Of a stretch of DNA of 64,000 nt, positions 47,384 through 56,211 are shown one piece after another. The notes under the pieces are model-generated. The model searched no databases. It was not told the DNA's origin and saw only the letters and a list, made by a program, of their open reading frames with translations. The stretch spans positions 1 through 64,000 of the forward strand of contig NZ_FNBD01000003.1 of assembly GCF_900102165.1 (NCBI RefSeq). The letters are read 5' to 3'. The DNA comes from Cellulophaga baltica. GTDB taxonomy: Bacteria; Bacteroidota; Bacteroidia; Flavobacteriales; Flavobacteriaceae. The number at the start of each line of letters is the position of its first letter. The first letter of the stretch is position 1. The position numbers and the translations under genes are program-made.

Positions 47384-49021
47384 TTATTTCTTAAAATTAT
47401 GCAAAAGATTTAATGTTGATGAATCATGATTAGCAATTTCGGAATTCTCAATATCCTTAAGAATTGTAGTTGCTAATTGTTTTCCAAGTTCTACACCCCA
47501 TTGATCATAACTAAATATGTTCCAAATAACACCTTGGACGAATATTTTATGCTCGTACATTGCTATTAACGCTCCTAAACTTTTAGGAGTTAACTTATCT
47601 ATCAATAATGTATTTGTTGGATTATTACCTTGAAAAACTTTAAATGGGAGTAATTTATCTAATGATTTTTCATCCATTCCTTTTTCTACCAACTCTTTCT
47701 TTACTTCAGCAGCTTCCTTACCATTCATCAAAGCTTCTGTTTGAGCAAAGAAGTTTGCCATTAGTTTATTGTGATGATCGGTATCACCGTGAAGTGAATT
47801 TCTATATCCAATAAAATCTGTTGGGATTACTTTTGTACCCTGATGTATTAATTGAAAGAATGCATGCTGAGAATTTGTACCTGGTTCTCCCCAAATAATT
47901 GTACCCGTTTGATATGTTACAGGATTCCCTGCTCTATCTACACTTTTACCATTACTCTCCATTATTCCTTGTTGTAAATATGCAGAAAAGCGACTTAGGT
48001 ATTGCGTGTAAGGAATAATAGCTTCCGTTTCAGCACCATAAAAATTATTATACCAAACACTTATTAATGCTAATACCACAGGAATGTTTTGATCAAAATC
48101 TTCTTCTTTAAAATGATCATCCATCTCATTAGCGCCTTCTAATAAAGCATCGAAATTCTCAAAACCTACCGCCAAGGCAATTGATAACCCTACTGCGCTC
48201 CACAATGAAAAACGACCACCAACCCAGTCCCACATTGGGAATACATTTTCAGAAGCTATTCCAAATTCCGAAATCTTCTCCGTATTGGTAGAAACTGCAG
48301 CAAAATGTTTCGCAACGTCAGCTTGTGTTGCATGCTTTAAAAACCACTTTTTAATGGTGGTTGCATTACTTAATGTTTCTTGGGTTGTAAAAGTTTTTGA
48401 AACCACTACGAACAACGTAGTTTCAGGATCTAAATGACGTAACGTTTCATACACATGATCACCATCTACATTGCTTACGAAATGCATTTTTAAATGGTTG
48501 CCATAAAACTTCAATGCCTCTACAACCATTGCAGGTCCCAAATCTGAACCACCAATACCTATATTAACAACATCTGTAAACTTCTTACCGGTAAATCCTT
48601 TTTTATCTCCTGATATAATAGACGCCGTAAATGCCTTTATTTTTTCTTTAACCTCATAAACCTCTGGCACCACATTTTCACCATCAACCAGAACTGAATC
48701 TGTTTTCTTAGCTCTTAAAGCCGTATGAAGTACAGCCCTACCTTCTGTTTCATTTATAATATCACCTTCAAAATATTTACCTATAGCATCTTTTAATTTC
48801 AACTCTTCTGCTAAATTAAGAAGTAAACCTAAAGTTTCTCTAGAAAGTCTATTTTTTGAAAAATCAACTAAAAAATCATTCCACTCAATAGTAAACTTAT
48901 CAGCACGGGTTGCATCTGATTTAAAATATTCTTTTATCTCGTGATTCTTATTGGCATTGAAATGATCTGTTAATTGTTTCCACGCTTTTGTACTCGTTGG
49001 GTTTATATTTTGTAGTGCCAT
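47384..49021 (-). CDS. pgi: Glucose-6-phosphate isomerase
   Basis: Interconverts glucose-6-phosphate and fructose-6-phosphate in glycolysis and gluconeogenesis; cytoplasmic. Full length (545), with both PGI signatures: the one around [17 protein letters not shown] and [13 protein letters not shown], and the C-terminal one ([18 protein letters not shown]), plus catalytic-region motifs [11 protein letters not shown] and [14 protein letters not shown] with [10 protein letters not shown]. Its start is one base after the M23 peptidase stop, so it is the third gene of a dioxygenase-peptidase-pgi operon. Very sure. Confidence 0.97.
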   Translation of the reverse strand: MALQNINPTSTKAWKQLTDHFNANKNHEIKEYFKSDATRADKFTIEWNDFLVDFSKNRLSRETLGLLLNLAEELKLKDAIGKYFEGDIINETEGRAVLHTALRAKKTDSVLVDGENVVPEVYEVKEKIKAFTASIISGDKKGFTGKKFTDVVNIGIGGSDLGPAMVVEALKFYGNHLKMHFVSNVDGDHVYETLRHLDPETTLFVVVSKTFTTQETLSNATTIKKWFLKHATQADVAKHFAAVSTNTEKISEFGIASENVFPMWDWVGGRFSLWSAVGLSIALAVGFENFDALLEGANEMDDHFKEEDFDQNIPVVLALISVWYNNFYGAETEAIIPYTQYLSRFSAYLQQGIMESNGKSVDRAGNPVTYQTGTIIWGEPGTNSQHAFFQLIHQGTKVIPTDFIGYRNSLHGDTDHHNKLMANFFAQTEALMNGKEAAEVKKELVEKGMDEKSLDKLLPFKVFQGNNPTNTLLIDKLTPKSLGALIAMYEHKIFVQGVIWNIFSYDQWGVELGKQLATTILKDIENSEIANHDSSTLNLLHNFKK

Positions 49022-49022
49022 T

Positions 49023-50309
49023 TTATTTAAGTGTTAACGGTTGTTCTTCTTTTACTTCTTCTTGTATTTTTACTTCTATATAAGGTACGCTATCCAATTT
49101 TGCCTTAATTGGACTTATAAATTCTAAATATCGTCCTCTTAATGAATCAACAATTGGTTCTGCTACTGGTAATTTTTCTCTTAACGGATCAACTTGTTTT
49201 CCATTTTTCCAAAAACGATAGCATACATGAGGTCCTCCTGTATTACCTGTCATCCCAATCCAACCAATTACATCTCCTTGTTTGACATATTGACCTTTCT
49301 TAACATTTTGATTTTTCATGTGCAGGTATTGAGTGCTATAGGTACTATTGTGTTCTATTTTAACGTACTTACCATTACCACCTCTTCTGGTTGACTCTAT
49401 AACTGTACCGTTGGCCGTAGCTAGAATAGGCGTCCCAATTGGAGCAGCATAATCTGTACCTTTGTGTGGCCTAACTTTATAACCATAGTAAGCTATTCTT
49501 CTATTTAAATTATAACGAGAAGAAATTCTACTGAACTCCACTGGTGCTTTTAAAAAAGCTCTTCGTAAATTTTTAGCCTGTTCATTATAGTATTCTGATA
49601 TGTTATTCACAGAATCTGTTTCATACGAAAATGCATAAAAAGACTCCCCATTGTGCTCAAAAAAAGCTGCTTCTATAGGCTCTGCTCCAGCATAAATGCT
49701 ATCATTAATATATTTCTCTTTATACAGCACTTTAAATTTATCTCCTTTTTGTAGTCTAAAAAAATCAATAGACCAAGCATAGATTTCAGATAAATTATTT
49801 GTAACCATATAATCGATGCCTTGTTCGTTTATAGCAGTAGACAAATTAGAATTAATAACACCAGATGCTACCCTTTCTACATATTTCACATTTTTCTTAC
49901 CATGGTAAGCAATAACAGAATCTCTTAAATCAACCACCGTATAGTTAATTCGGTCATCTTCATAAATAAAATATTGAGCTATCTCTGAGGTATCCTTAGA
50001 TTTTAAAATTGCATATGGCTTTCCAATTTTAATTTTTCGCACATCAAAGGTGTCTTTGAATTCCGTAGATATTTTAAATATTTTCTGATAGTCTACCTTA
50101 TTTTTAATCATAAGGTCACCAAAACTATCTCCATTACGGACCGTATCTTTTAAAACAACAAAATCTTCTAAATTAAAACCGTAAGCCTCAACAATAGGCT
50201 TTTCAATCACTTCTACTTTCTCTACTGTATCTTTTTCTTTTTTTTCATCTCCGCATGAACTCAAAAAAAGGCAAGCCAATATAATCAAACAAATCTTCTG
50301 CATTCTCAA
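49023..50309 (-). CDS. M23-family peptidase lipoprotein with altered zinc ligand
   Basis: A lipoprotein (CLFLSSC, Cys19) of 428 residues with a charged linker, an OapA/LysM-like middle region, and a C-terminal LytM domain from about 275. The first zinc ligands are His282 and Asp286 ([11 protein letters not shown]). The HxH motif reads GPHVCYRF: catalytic His361 is kept, but the second His, a zinc ligand, is Cys363. Cys could still bind zinc. The family cuts peptidoglycan cross-links or activates amidases. Overlaps the dioxygenase gene by 4 bp and pgi follows at once. Envelope location is expected. Confidence 0.88.
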   Translation of the reverse strand: MRMQKICLIILACLFLSSCGDEKKEKDTVEKVEVIEKPIVEAYGFNLEDFVVLKDTVRNGDSFGDLMIKNKVDYQKIFKISTEFKDTFDVRKIKIGKPYAILKSKDTSEIAQYFIYEDDRINYTVVDLRDSVIAYHGKKNVKYVERVASGVINSNLSTAINEQGIDYMVTNNLSEIYAWSIDFFRLQKGDKFKVLYKEKYINDSIYAGAEPIEAAFFEHNGESFYAFSYETDSVNNISEYYNEQAKNLRRAFLKAPVEFSRISSRYNLNRRIAYYGYKVRPHKGTDYAAPIGTPILATANGTVIESTRRGGNGKYVKIEHNSTYSTQYLHMKNQNVKKGQYVKQGDVIGWIGMTGNTGGPHVCYRFWKNGKQVDPLREKLPVAEPIVDSLRGRYLEFISPIKAKLDSVPYIEVKIQEEVKEEQPLTLK

Positions 50310-51274
50310 TGTGTGCTTTTTTCAGGGTTAAAGATATGGTCTACCCATTGTTTTCCCCAATCATTTAACTCATCTTTAGAATATAACTCCGGAAAAAACA
50401 CAACTTTTTGGAAACTTGGAGGCAAATACTCTTTCCAATTTGTTCCTCCTGTAGCATCAATTGGTTTTTTATCCTTAGCAAGGTAACGGTATGCAGAACC
50501 CATATGCATTAATGGCCAATTTACATTAGCATTTACATCTAGCTCTTTCAATGCCTTAATCAAAGATTCATTCTGTTTAACTTTTTCTGGGAGCTGAAGA
50601 TACTTGGCATAAATACTACTATCTTTTACTTGATTAGCAATACGAATTAATCTAGGCGTATACCGATATTCAAATTGCTTTAAGGTTAAGGTTTTTTCAC
50701 CAGTAGCTTTATCCGTAGCTCCTTTTTTCCAATAAATATGTTCGTAAAGTTCTTCTATTTCATTTTCTGAAGAAAAACTAGCTCTCTCTGTATGATGCAC
50801 CAAATTCTTCATAGAAGTAGCATAAATTTCAATCATCCTGTATTGTGCAGATTGAAAACCACTTGCTGGTAATAAAGCCATTCTATATTGCAGAAATTGC
50901 TCTCGCTCCATTCCATTTATCATGATACTGAATGATGAAATAAGCACCCTATAGTAACTGTTTATTCTATTTGCTTTTTCAATAAAGAAATCTACTTCTT
51001 GTGTTTTGTCATCTACTAATTGTTTTTGCTCATGAAGTATTAGCTTAAAATACAATTCTGTAATTTGATGATACATGATGAATATTTCTTCATCAGGAAA
51101 GTGCGTTCTTGGTATTTGAAGACTTAGAAGCGTATCTAAATGTATATAATCCCAATAAGTTAAGTAGCGTTGATAAAGAAGACCATCTAAATAGGAACTT
51201 AAATCTTGACCAGAATTCTTATACTTTTCTTCAAGCTTCGAAATTTGCAGATCGATATCTTCTTTACTTTTCAA
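50306..51274 (-). CDS. kynA: Tryptophan 2,3-dioxygenase
   Basis: Heme enzyme opening the tryptophan indole ring to N-formylkynurenine, first step of tryptophan degradation; cytoplasmic. Motifs: FIMYHQITELYFKLILHE with the active-site His, LLPASGFQSAQYRMIEIYAT, the heme-ligand His in WPLMHMGSAYRY, and IDATGGTNWKEYL before FFPELY. 322 residues. First gene of a tight unit with the M23 peptidase (4-bp overlap) and pgi. A -7 box TATTTTTG lies 50 bp upstream. hppD, for tyrosine breakdown, is nearby. Confidence 0.95.
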   Translation of the reverse strand: MKSKEDIDLQISKLEEKYKNSGQDLSSYLDGLLYQRYLTYWDYIHLDTLLSLQIPRTHFPDEEIFIMYHQITELYFKLILHEQKQLVDDKTQEVDFFIEKANRINSYYRVLISSFSIMINGMEREQFLQYRMALLPASGFQSAQYRMIEIYATSMKNLVHHTERASFSSENEIEELYEHIYWKKGATDKATGEKTLTLKQFEYRYTPRLIRIANQVKDSSIYAKYLQLPEKVKQNESLIKALKELDVNANVNWPLMHMGSAYRYLAKDKKPIDATGGTNWKEYLPPSFQKVVFFPELYSKDELNDWGKQWVDHIFNPEKSTH

Positions 51275-51323
51275 TGGGAATAAATTTAGATTAACTGAAT
51301 ACTTTGAAAAAACAATGTTTTGA

Positions 51324-51331
51324 CAAAAATA
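51324..51331 (-). promoter_or_regulatory. -7 box of the kynA-M23-pgi operon
   Basis: Plus CAAAAATA reads TATTTTTG, matching TAnnTTTG, 50 bp before the dioxygenase start. The -33 region is not clear. Confidence 0.4.
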
Positions 51332-51422
51332 GAATAAAGAATTAAAATAGAATTCTTTATTGAAGTCAAGTTTTATTGCGCTAGCCTAATACTACTTTAT
51401 TTAACAAAATAGTCCAGAAAAT

Positions 51423-52202
51423 TTAATCCATTATAATTTTAAACTGGTTATTTAAACCATTATACCCGTCTAAATCTGCCTTGATAGAACCAACAGCAAT
51501 ATCTGCTTTGATCCGAATTGGAATTTTATTATCATCATTGGAAACCCATAAAGACAAACTTTCTTCTTCTTTAAAAACACGACCAGATTGCACATATGGT
51601 CTAAACTTTAAACAAGCTACTTTTCCGTATTTTGTTTTTAGGGTATCTATACCCACATATTTTAATTTAAACTGATATACTCCATCATCATCGTATAGCA
51701 TATCTAACTTAATAAACTCACCCTCCGTAAGGTCATTGAAGTCGTAATTTTTTCTGATATAATAAAAAGCAGAAATTAAATCCTGAACCTTATTTGTTAT
51801 CGTAAAGTTTTCCTTTTTTTCGTTCTTCTTATCGTTTAGCTCAGCTTTTTTCTTATTGTAATCAAAATTGATTTCAATATCTTTAGTATACCCACCTTCA
51901 TCTATTTTACGGACAAATTTATAAGGCCTGCCATCTTCTTTATCAAAGTAACTTTCATAAACATCATCTACCTTATAAAAAACTCTCGCTGCTCCGGTTG
52001 TTTTACCTTCTCCACGAACCTTGTAAACGCTTTTCCCGTCTACATAATCATTTGTAAGATGAAGCGTGGCACTACTCGCATTAAAAATACCATAATGAAT
52101 ACGAAACTTTAGCCATTCTCCAGATTTAAATGGTTCACTTTTCTCCTGTGCATGAACTGCACCGATTGCTATAACGAATATGAGTAGTAAAATCTTTTTC
52201 AT
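51423..52202 (-). CDS. DUF3108 family exported protein
   Basis: 259 residues with a signal peptide (MKKILLLIFVIAIGAVHAQ). The beta-rich body carries DUF3108 features: GEWLKFRIHYGIFNASSATL near residue 28, DLISAFYYIRKNYDF in the middle, and the C-terminal ESLSLWVSNDDNKIPIRIKA. Likely periplasmic or outer-membrane-associated. The family has no settled function. It stands between tryptophan and tyrosine degradation genes, an arrangement also seen in relatives, but no metabolic link is evident. Confidence 0.85.
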   Translation of the reverse strand: MKKILLLIFVIAIGAVHAQEKSEPFKSGEWLKFRIHYGIFNASSATLHLTNDYVDGKSVYKVRGEGKTTGAARVFYKVDDVYESYFDKEDGRPYKFVRKIDEGGYTKDIEINFDYNKKKAELNDKKNEKKENFTITNKVQDLISAFYYIRKNYDFNDLTEGEFIKLDMLYDDDGVYQFKLKYVGIDTLKTKYGKVACLKFRPYVQSGRVFKEEESLSLWVSNDDNKIPIRIKADIAVGSIKADLDGYNGLNNQFKIIMD

Positions 52203-52354
52203 ACTTTATCTATTGCCTTAAAGAATATAATTGCGATAAGAGGTTAATTTATAGCAAACACTGTAAAAATAGTAAAAAACAAATTCCACAGGATTAACTT
52301 TACACTTAGATAAACAAAATTTATTCCAAACTATTGTAATTGAAAAAAAAGAAT

Positions 52355-52382
52355 AAAAAAAGCCCAGTGTTTCCACTGGGCT
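52355..52382 (-). terminator. Intrinsic terminator of the candidate small RNA (and hppD read-through)
   Basis: AGCCCAGTG (52361-52369) pairs with CACTGGGCT (52374-52382) around a short loop, and the A-run at 52355-52361 gives the minus-strand U-tract. Confidence 0.9.
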
Positions 52383-52457
52383 TTCCCTAAATAACCAACC
52401 AAACTTTAAATTATGAAAAACCAATACTTAAAGTCAATAAGGGAACCACCCCTTATT
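52355..52457 (-). ncRNA. Candidate structured small RNA
   Basis: A -7 box TAACTTTG (plus 52464-52471) places a minus-strand start near 52457. The ~100-nt transcript would fold into three successive hairpins: AATAAGGG/CCCTTATT (52436-52443 with 52450-52457), ACTTTAA/TTAAAGT (52403-52409 with 52428-52434), and an intrinsic terminator, GCCCAGTG/CACTGGGC, ending in a U-tract. The link between the second hairpin and the terminator reads GGTTGGTTATTTAGGG. There is no useful open frame. It could instead be the 3' UTR of hppD, 126 bp upstream. Rfam holds a flavobacterial RNA family (Flavo-1) worth testing; I cannot confirm a match. Confidence 0.55.
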
Positions 52458-52463
52458 TGATGA

Positions 52464-52471
52464 CAAAGTTA
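52464..52471 (-). promoter_or_regulatory. -7 box of the candidate small RNA
   Basis: Plus CAAAGTTA reads TAACTTTG, matching TAnnTTTG. A TTTT stands at 18 bp where TTTG would be ideal, so the -33 element is weak. Confidence 0.45.
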
Positions 52472-52582
52472 AAACAAACCTTTTATTCTAAAATTAGTTT
52501 TAACGGACTTTAACTATAGTCTTAACAGTAATTTATAGAAGTCTGATAAAAATTAATAATTCATTAAGAAAATTGATCAAAA

Positions 52583-53746
52583 TTAGAGCGTTCCTCTAGC
52601 TTCTTGCTCTCTTTCTATCGCCTCAAAAAGCGCTTTGAAGTTTCCTACTCCAAAAGATTGCGCACCTTTTCGTTGAATAATTTCAAAAAATAAGGTAGGT
52701 CTATCTACAATAGTTTTTGTAAACAATTGTAACAGGTATCCTTCCTCATCTCTATCTATTAGAATGCCATGTTCTTTGAGCACTTCTACATCTTCATCAA
52801 TATCTCCTACACGTTCTAACAAATCATCATAATACTCGTCAGGAACATATAAAAACTCCACTCCACGATCTCTCATTGCCGATACTGTGACTACAATATC
52901 ATCTGTAGCCAGAGCCATATGCTGAACTCCTGGTCCATTATTAAAATCTAAATACTCTTCTATTTGCGATTTCTTTTTCCCTTTCGCAGGCTCATTTATT
53001 GGGAACTTCACACGACCATTGCCATTGCTCATTACCTTACTCATAAGCGCTGTATACTCCGTAGCAATATCATCATCTGCAAATGATACGATTTGAGCAA
53101 AACCCATTACTTCGCCATAAAACTTACACCACGTGTTCATTTCATTCCAACCTACGTTACCAACAATATGATCAATAAACTTGATTCCTGTTGGTGCCGG
53201 ATTGTAATGAGATTCCCATTTTCTAAATCCTGGCAAGAAAAGCCCTTTGTAATTTTTACGTTCTACGAATAAATGAACTGTTTCCCCATAAGTATACACT
53301 CCCGATCTTACTACATGTCCGTTTTCATCTTCCTCTCTTGTTGGTTCTAAATAAGGTTTTGCACCACGCTTGGTCGTTTCTTCAAATGCCTTAGTGGCAT
53401 CTTCTACCCATAGCGCAACAATTTTTACACCATCACCATGCTCATTAATGTGCCTATTAATTTCGCCGTCTTTTTCTAGTGGAGTTGTTAAGACCAAGCG
53501 GATCTTATCTTGCCTTAATACATAAGAAACACGATCTTTAACTCCTGTCTCTAAACCCGCATATGCTTCTGACTGAAACCCAAAAGCTGTTTTATAATAA
53601 TGTGCAGATTGCTTTGCATTCCCCACGTAAAGCTCCACGTAATCTGTACCTAGTAACGGAAGAAAATCCTCTGCTTCTTTAAACAGTTTTTTTAACGAGT
53701 ATTCCGTATTCTTTAAATCTTTTAGGTTTTTTATTTCTGCTGCCAT
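52583..53746 (-). CDS. hppD: 4-hydroxyphenylpyruvate dioxygenase
   Basis: Non-heme iron enzyme turning 4-hydroxyphenylpyruvate into homogentisate in tyrosine breakdown. Two vicinal-oxygen-chelate halves; the iron ligands in the C-terminal half are His193 (FIDHIVGNV), His276 (VQHMALATDD) and Glu355 (LFFEIIQRKG). The C-terminal motif GVGNFKALFEAIEREQ closes the active site. Full length at 387. The next enzyme, homogentisate dioxygenase, is not within this window beside it. An unusual 5' leader with a short frame and a hairpin precedes it. Confidence 0.97.
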   Translation of the reverse strand: MAAEIKNLKDLKNTEYSLKKLFKEAEDFLPLLGTDYVELYVGNAKQSAHYYKTAFGFQSEAYAGLETGVKDRVSYVLRQDKIRLVLTTPLEKDGEINRHINEHGDGVKIVALWVEDATKAFEETTKRGAKPYLEPTREEDENGHVVRSGVYTYGETVHLFVERKNYKGLFLPGFRKWESHYNPAPTGIKFIDHIVGNVGWNEMNTWCKFYGEVMGFAQIVSFADDDIATEYTALMSKVMSNGNGRVKFPINEPAKGKKKSQIEEYLDFNNGPGVQHMALATDDIVVTVSAMRDRGVEFLYVPDEYYDDLLERVGDIDEDVEVLKEHGILIDRDEEGYLLQLFTKTIVDRPTLFFEIIQRKGAQSFGVGNFKALFEAIEREQEARGTL

Positions 53747-53778
53747 GATATTTATCTTGAAATGATTTATAAAAAGTA

Positions 53779-53812
53779 TGTGTACACAATTTTATCTTTC
53801 TTATGAGAAAGA
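53779..53812 (-). promoter_or_regulatory. hppD leader: 10-bp palindrome and hairpin
   Basis: TGTGTACACA (53779-53788) is a perfect 10-bp palindrome 33 bp before the hppD start, a possible regulator site. Next to it TCTTTCT (53795-53801) pairs with AGAAAGA (53806-53812) around TATG, a 7-bp hairpin that would lie in the leader. Each element alone could arise by chance. Confidence 0.3.
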
Positions 53813-53825
53813 ATTAAAAATGGCT

Positions 53826-53876
53826 TTACCACATGGCTCGAAGATGCGCCGTAATATCAACTCTGTATTGTAGCAT
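53826..53876 (-). CDS. Possible 16-residue leader peptide upstream of hppD
   Basis: An ATG at 53876 opens a 16-codon frame, MLQYRVDITAHLRAMW, ending in TAA at 53826-53828. A near-match to the -7 box (GATATTTG, plus 53881-53888) ends 4 bp before the ATG, so the transcript could be almost leaderless. The hairpin at 53795-53812 follows. The peptide has one Tyr and one terminal Trp, too few for classical attenuation. It may be chance. Confidence 0.25.
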   Translation of the reverse strand: MLQYRVDITAHLRAMW

Positions 53877-53942
53877 TTTACAAATATCGTAATTTAAGGC
53901 TAACTTTTGTAGTAAATTAATGACAAACCATTTAGCCCTATT

Positions 53943-56210
53943 TTAAAACCAGTACCCTACACTGAAAAATAAATTGGACTGAGATTTTTCTGGAGACCAA
54001 GAATAAATTACTTGCACGGGACCAACAAATGACTCCCAACCACAACCTACACCATATCCTGAAAAAGTGGGTTCTTTAAACCATTCTCCTGTTCTAAAAA
54101 GATCATCATCTACATTGGCATAATTTGCAGCAAAGATTAAATGATTTTTTGGTGTAAATTCATAATCCAATCTCATCATTCCTTTTACAAAGCTGTTCCC
54201 TGGTAAGCTTAAAAAATCATAACCATAAAAAGGAATAAAATTATTTATTCTAGCCGCTCCAAAACCACCCAAAACAAAATCAAAAGACGTAACCGCGGAT
54301 GTCCCCAATTTAAAACCGCCTTCTGTTTCAATATTCAGCGATAGATTTTTAAAAATAGGAAAAGCAACACCCATTTTAGATTGTGCTATTGAAAATTCTC
54401 TAAAATTATTGGTAAAATCTGATGACCCTAAATAGAAATGAAAATCACCATCAAAATATAATCCTTTACTCGGAAAGTACTTACTATCATAGGTATCTAA
54501 AGTTAACTTACCATAGGCACTAAAAAAATTACTTTTTTCAAAATAAAACCTATCGTCTACTACAGCATTCTCATCATCTGATAACTCCCCAATGGTTTCT
54601 GTACTATACTTTAAAAATTTATGCTCTACTCCCAATGTAAATGCGAACTCTTCCTTAACTACTGTCTGCAAGTAAGCTTGGTTGGTGATGTCTGACACAT
54701 CAATATTTATATTTTTAATATTAGGATCTACAGGAACATCAAAATTAGATTCAAAATTTTGGTAATCTATATTTTGTCCAAACCCTACGAATCTAGAATT
54801 TATACCAAAACTCCAATAAGAGCCTTTATCTATATAGTATTCTAAATTATACCTGACATTATCCCCTAAAATAAAATCAAACGAAACCACATCATCATCA
54901 AATAGAATATTTTTTTTGGTCAGATTTAAAATGGCGGCACTATTTAACAAATCATCATAATGCACCCCTATTTTTATGAAGGTCTTGGTTTTACTCTCGC
55001 GTAAATCTAATACTAAATCTGTTTTCTTATCATCGGGTTCCAACCGATACCGGATCGTTTTAAAGTTGCCCGTTGCAGACAAGTTTCCTATTCCTTGTTG
55101 TAATTTTTCAAAAGCTACATGGTTATCTAATGGAAATCTCAGCTTACCCTTTACAAAACCTCTAGAGTAGTTATCGCTACCATTAATAATAAGGTTGTTT
55201 AATTGCAAAGTATCTTTACAAATTATAGGAACTCTCTTAAACTTTTTTCTATTCTGTTTGCTTGCCAATTCTTTTAAAGCTATATAATTTTCTCTTGCTG
55301 CAAGTTCTCCACTATTTACAATTTCAGATAAGAAAGCAAAATCTATGACCGAATATTTCTCTATGTTGGGCTTTATATAGATGTCTGTTTTCTCCACCTT
55401 CTCCACCATATCTTTTACGGTTCTGTAGTTGTTTATTTGCAGTAACACTTCTGTCGCTGATCCTAAGTTTTCTCTACTAGACAATCCGTGCTGCACGTCT
55501 ACACCAATAATTACATCGGCACCCATTTTCAGGACCCCATCTACCGGATAATTATTAACCACACCACCATCAATTAGCACCCTTCCATCAATTTCAGTAG
55601 GCTCAAAAAGAGAGGGAAAGGTTCCGCTCGCCATTATGGTTTCCGGAAGATACCCTTTATTTAAAATTATTTCATTTCCTGTCTCCACATCCGTAGCAAT
55701 ACAGAAAAACGGAATGGGTAATTTACTAAAATCATCTACATTATTTACATGATATAGCAACCTTACCAACTCATTATAAATACTTTGACCGCTAGAAATT
55801 GCAGAAGGGAAAGATATTTTAAAGTGATTAAACGGCAAGGTTAACGCATAGCGTTCAGAATCATCTTTCTCATAAAAGGTTTTTGAGCTTCGTGGCAGGT
55901 TATCCTGTATTAATTTAGTGAAATCTGTATTTCCAAAAATAGAATCTAATTCATTTGCCGAATAGCCGGAAGCATAAAGCGCACCTACAATAGCCCCCAT
56001 ACTTGTGCCTCCAATATAATCTATCTCTACTCCGGCCTCTTCTATGACTTTTAACGCCCCAATATGCGCAAATCCTTTTGCTCCACCACCACTAAGGACT
56101 AGACCTACTTTTACATCTTCCTTTTTAGTGTTGTTCTGTGCTACAACTGTAAAAATGGAAAACAGAAAAGCCGATAAAAATAAAATTCTATTCATAGTGT
56201 TGCTTTTCAA
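53943..56210 (-). CDS. Patatin-like phospholipase with outer-membrane barrel (type Vd-like)
   Basis: 755 residues. After a signal peptide (ending VVAQ) comes a patatin domain (about 34-230): oxyanion loop SGGGAKGFAHIG, nucleophile Ser70 in GGTSMGA and Asp214 in VLIDGGVVNNYP. A POTRA-like segment (about 335-400) and a 16-strand BamA-type barrel follow, ending YSWSPEKSQSNLFFSVGYWF. This is the PlpD-like type Vd autotransporter plan; released or surface lipase activity is expected. Met6 (56195) is an equally good start. One base separates it from uvrC, so they share a transcript. Confidence 0.92.
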   Translation of the reverse strand: MKSNTMNRILFLSAFLFSIFTVVAQNNTKKEDVKVGLVLSGGGAKGFAHIGALKVIEEAGVEIDYIGGTSMGAIVGALYASGYSANELDSIFGNTDFTKLIQDNLPRSSKTFYEKDDSERYALTLPFNHFKISFPSAISSGQSIYNELVRLLYHVNNVDDFSKLPIPFFCIATDVETGNEIILNKGYLPETIMASGTFPSLFEPTEIDGRVLIDGGVVNNYPVDGVLKMGADVIIGVDVQHGLSSRENLGSATEVLLQINNYRTVKDMVEKVEKTDIYIKPNIEKYSVIDFAFLSEIVNSGELAARENYIALKELASKQNRKKFKRVPIICKDTLQLNNLIINGSDNYSRGFVKGKLRFPLDNHVAFEKLQQGIGNLSATGNFKTIRYRLEPDDKKTDLVLDLRESKTKTFIKIGVHYDDLLNSAAILNLTKKNILFDDDVVSFDFILGDNVRYNLEYYIDKGSYWSFGINSRFVGFGQNIDYQNFESNFDVPVDPNIKNINIDVSDITNQAYLQTVVKEEFAFTLGVEHKFLKYSTETIGELSDDENAVVDDRFYFEKSNFFSAYGKLTLDTYDSKYFPSKGLYFDGDFHFYLGSSDFTNNFREFSIAQSKMGVAFPIFKNLSLNIETEGGFKLGTSAVTSFDFVLGGFGAARINNFIPFYGYDFLSLPGNSFVKGMMRLDYEFTPKNHLIFAANYANVDDDLFRTGEWFKEPTFSGYGVGCGWESFVGPVQVIYSWSPEKSQSNLFFSVGYWF

Positions 56211-56211
56211 A

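Larger units (their letters stand above)
52203..52582. other. Intergenic region holding a candidate small RNA
   Basis: 380 bp between the DUF3108 gene and hppD. 52203-52350 is A/T-rich with nothing recognised. 52355-52471 holds a candidate minus-strand small RNA with its promoter. 52472-52582 carries the end of the hppD transcript and no open frame. Confidence 0.5.

Noticed and set aside
52413-52460. 15-codon plus-strand frame beginning MKNQYLKSIREPPLI
   Set aside because: It lies inside the candidate minus-strand RNA, overlaps two hairpin arms, and has no plus-strand promoter or downstream gene to control.
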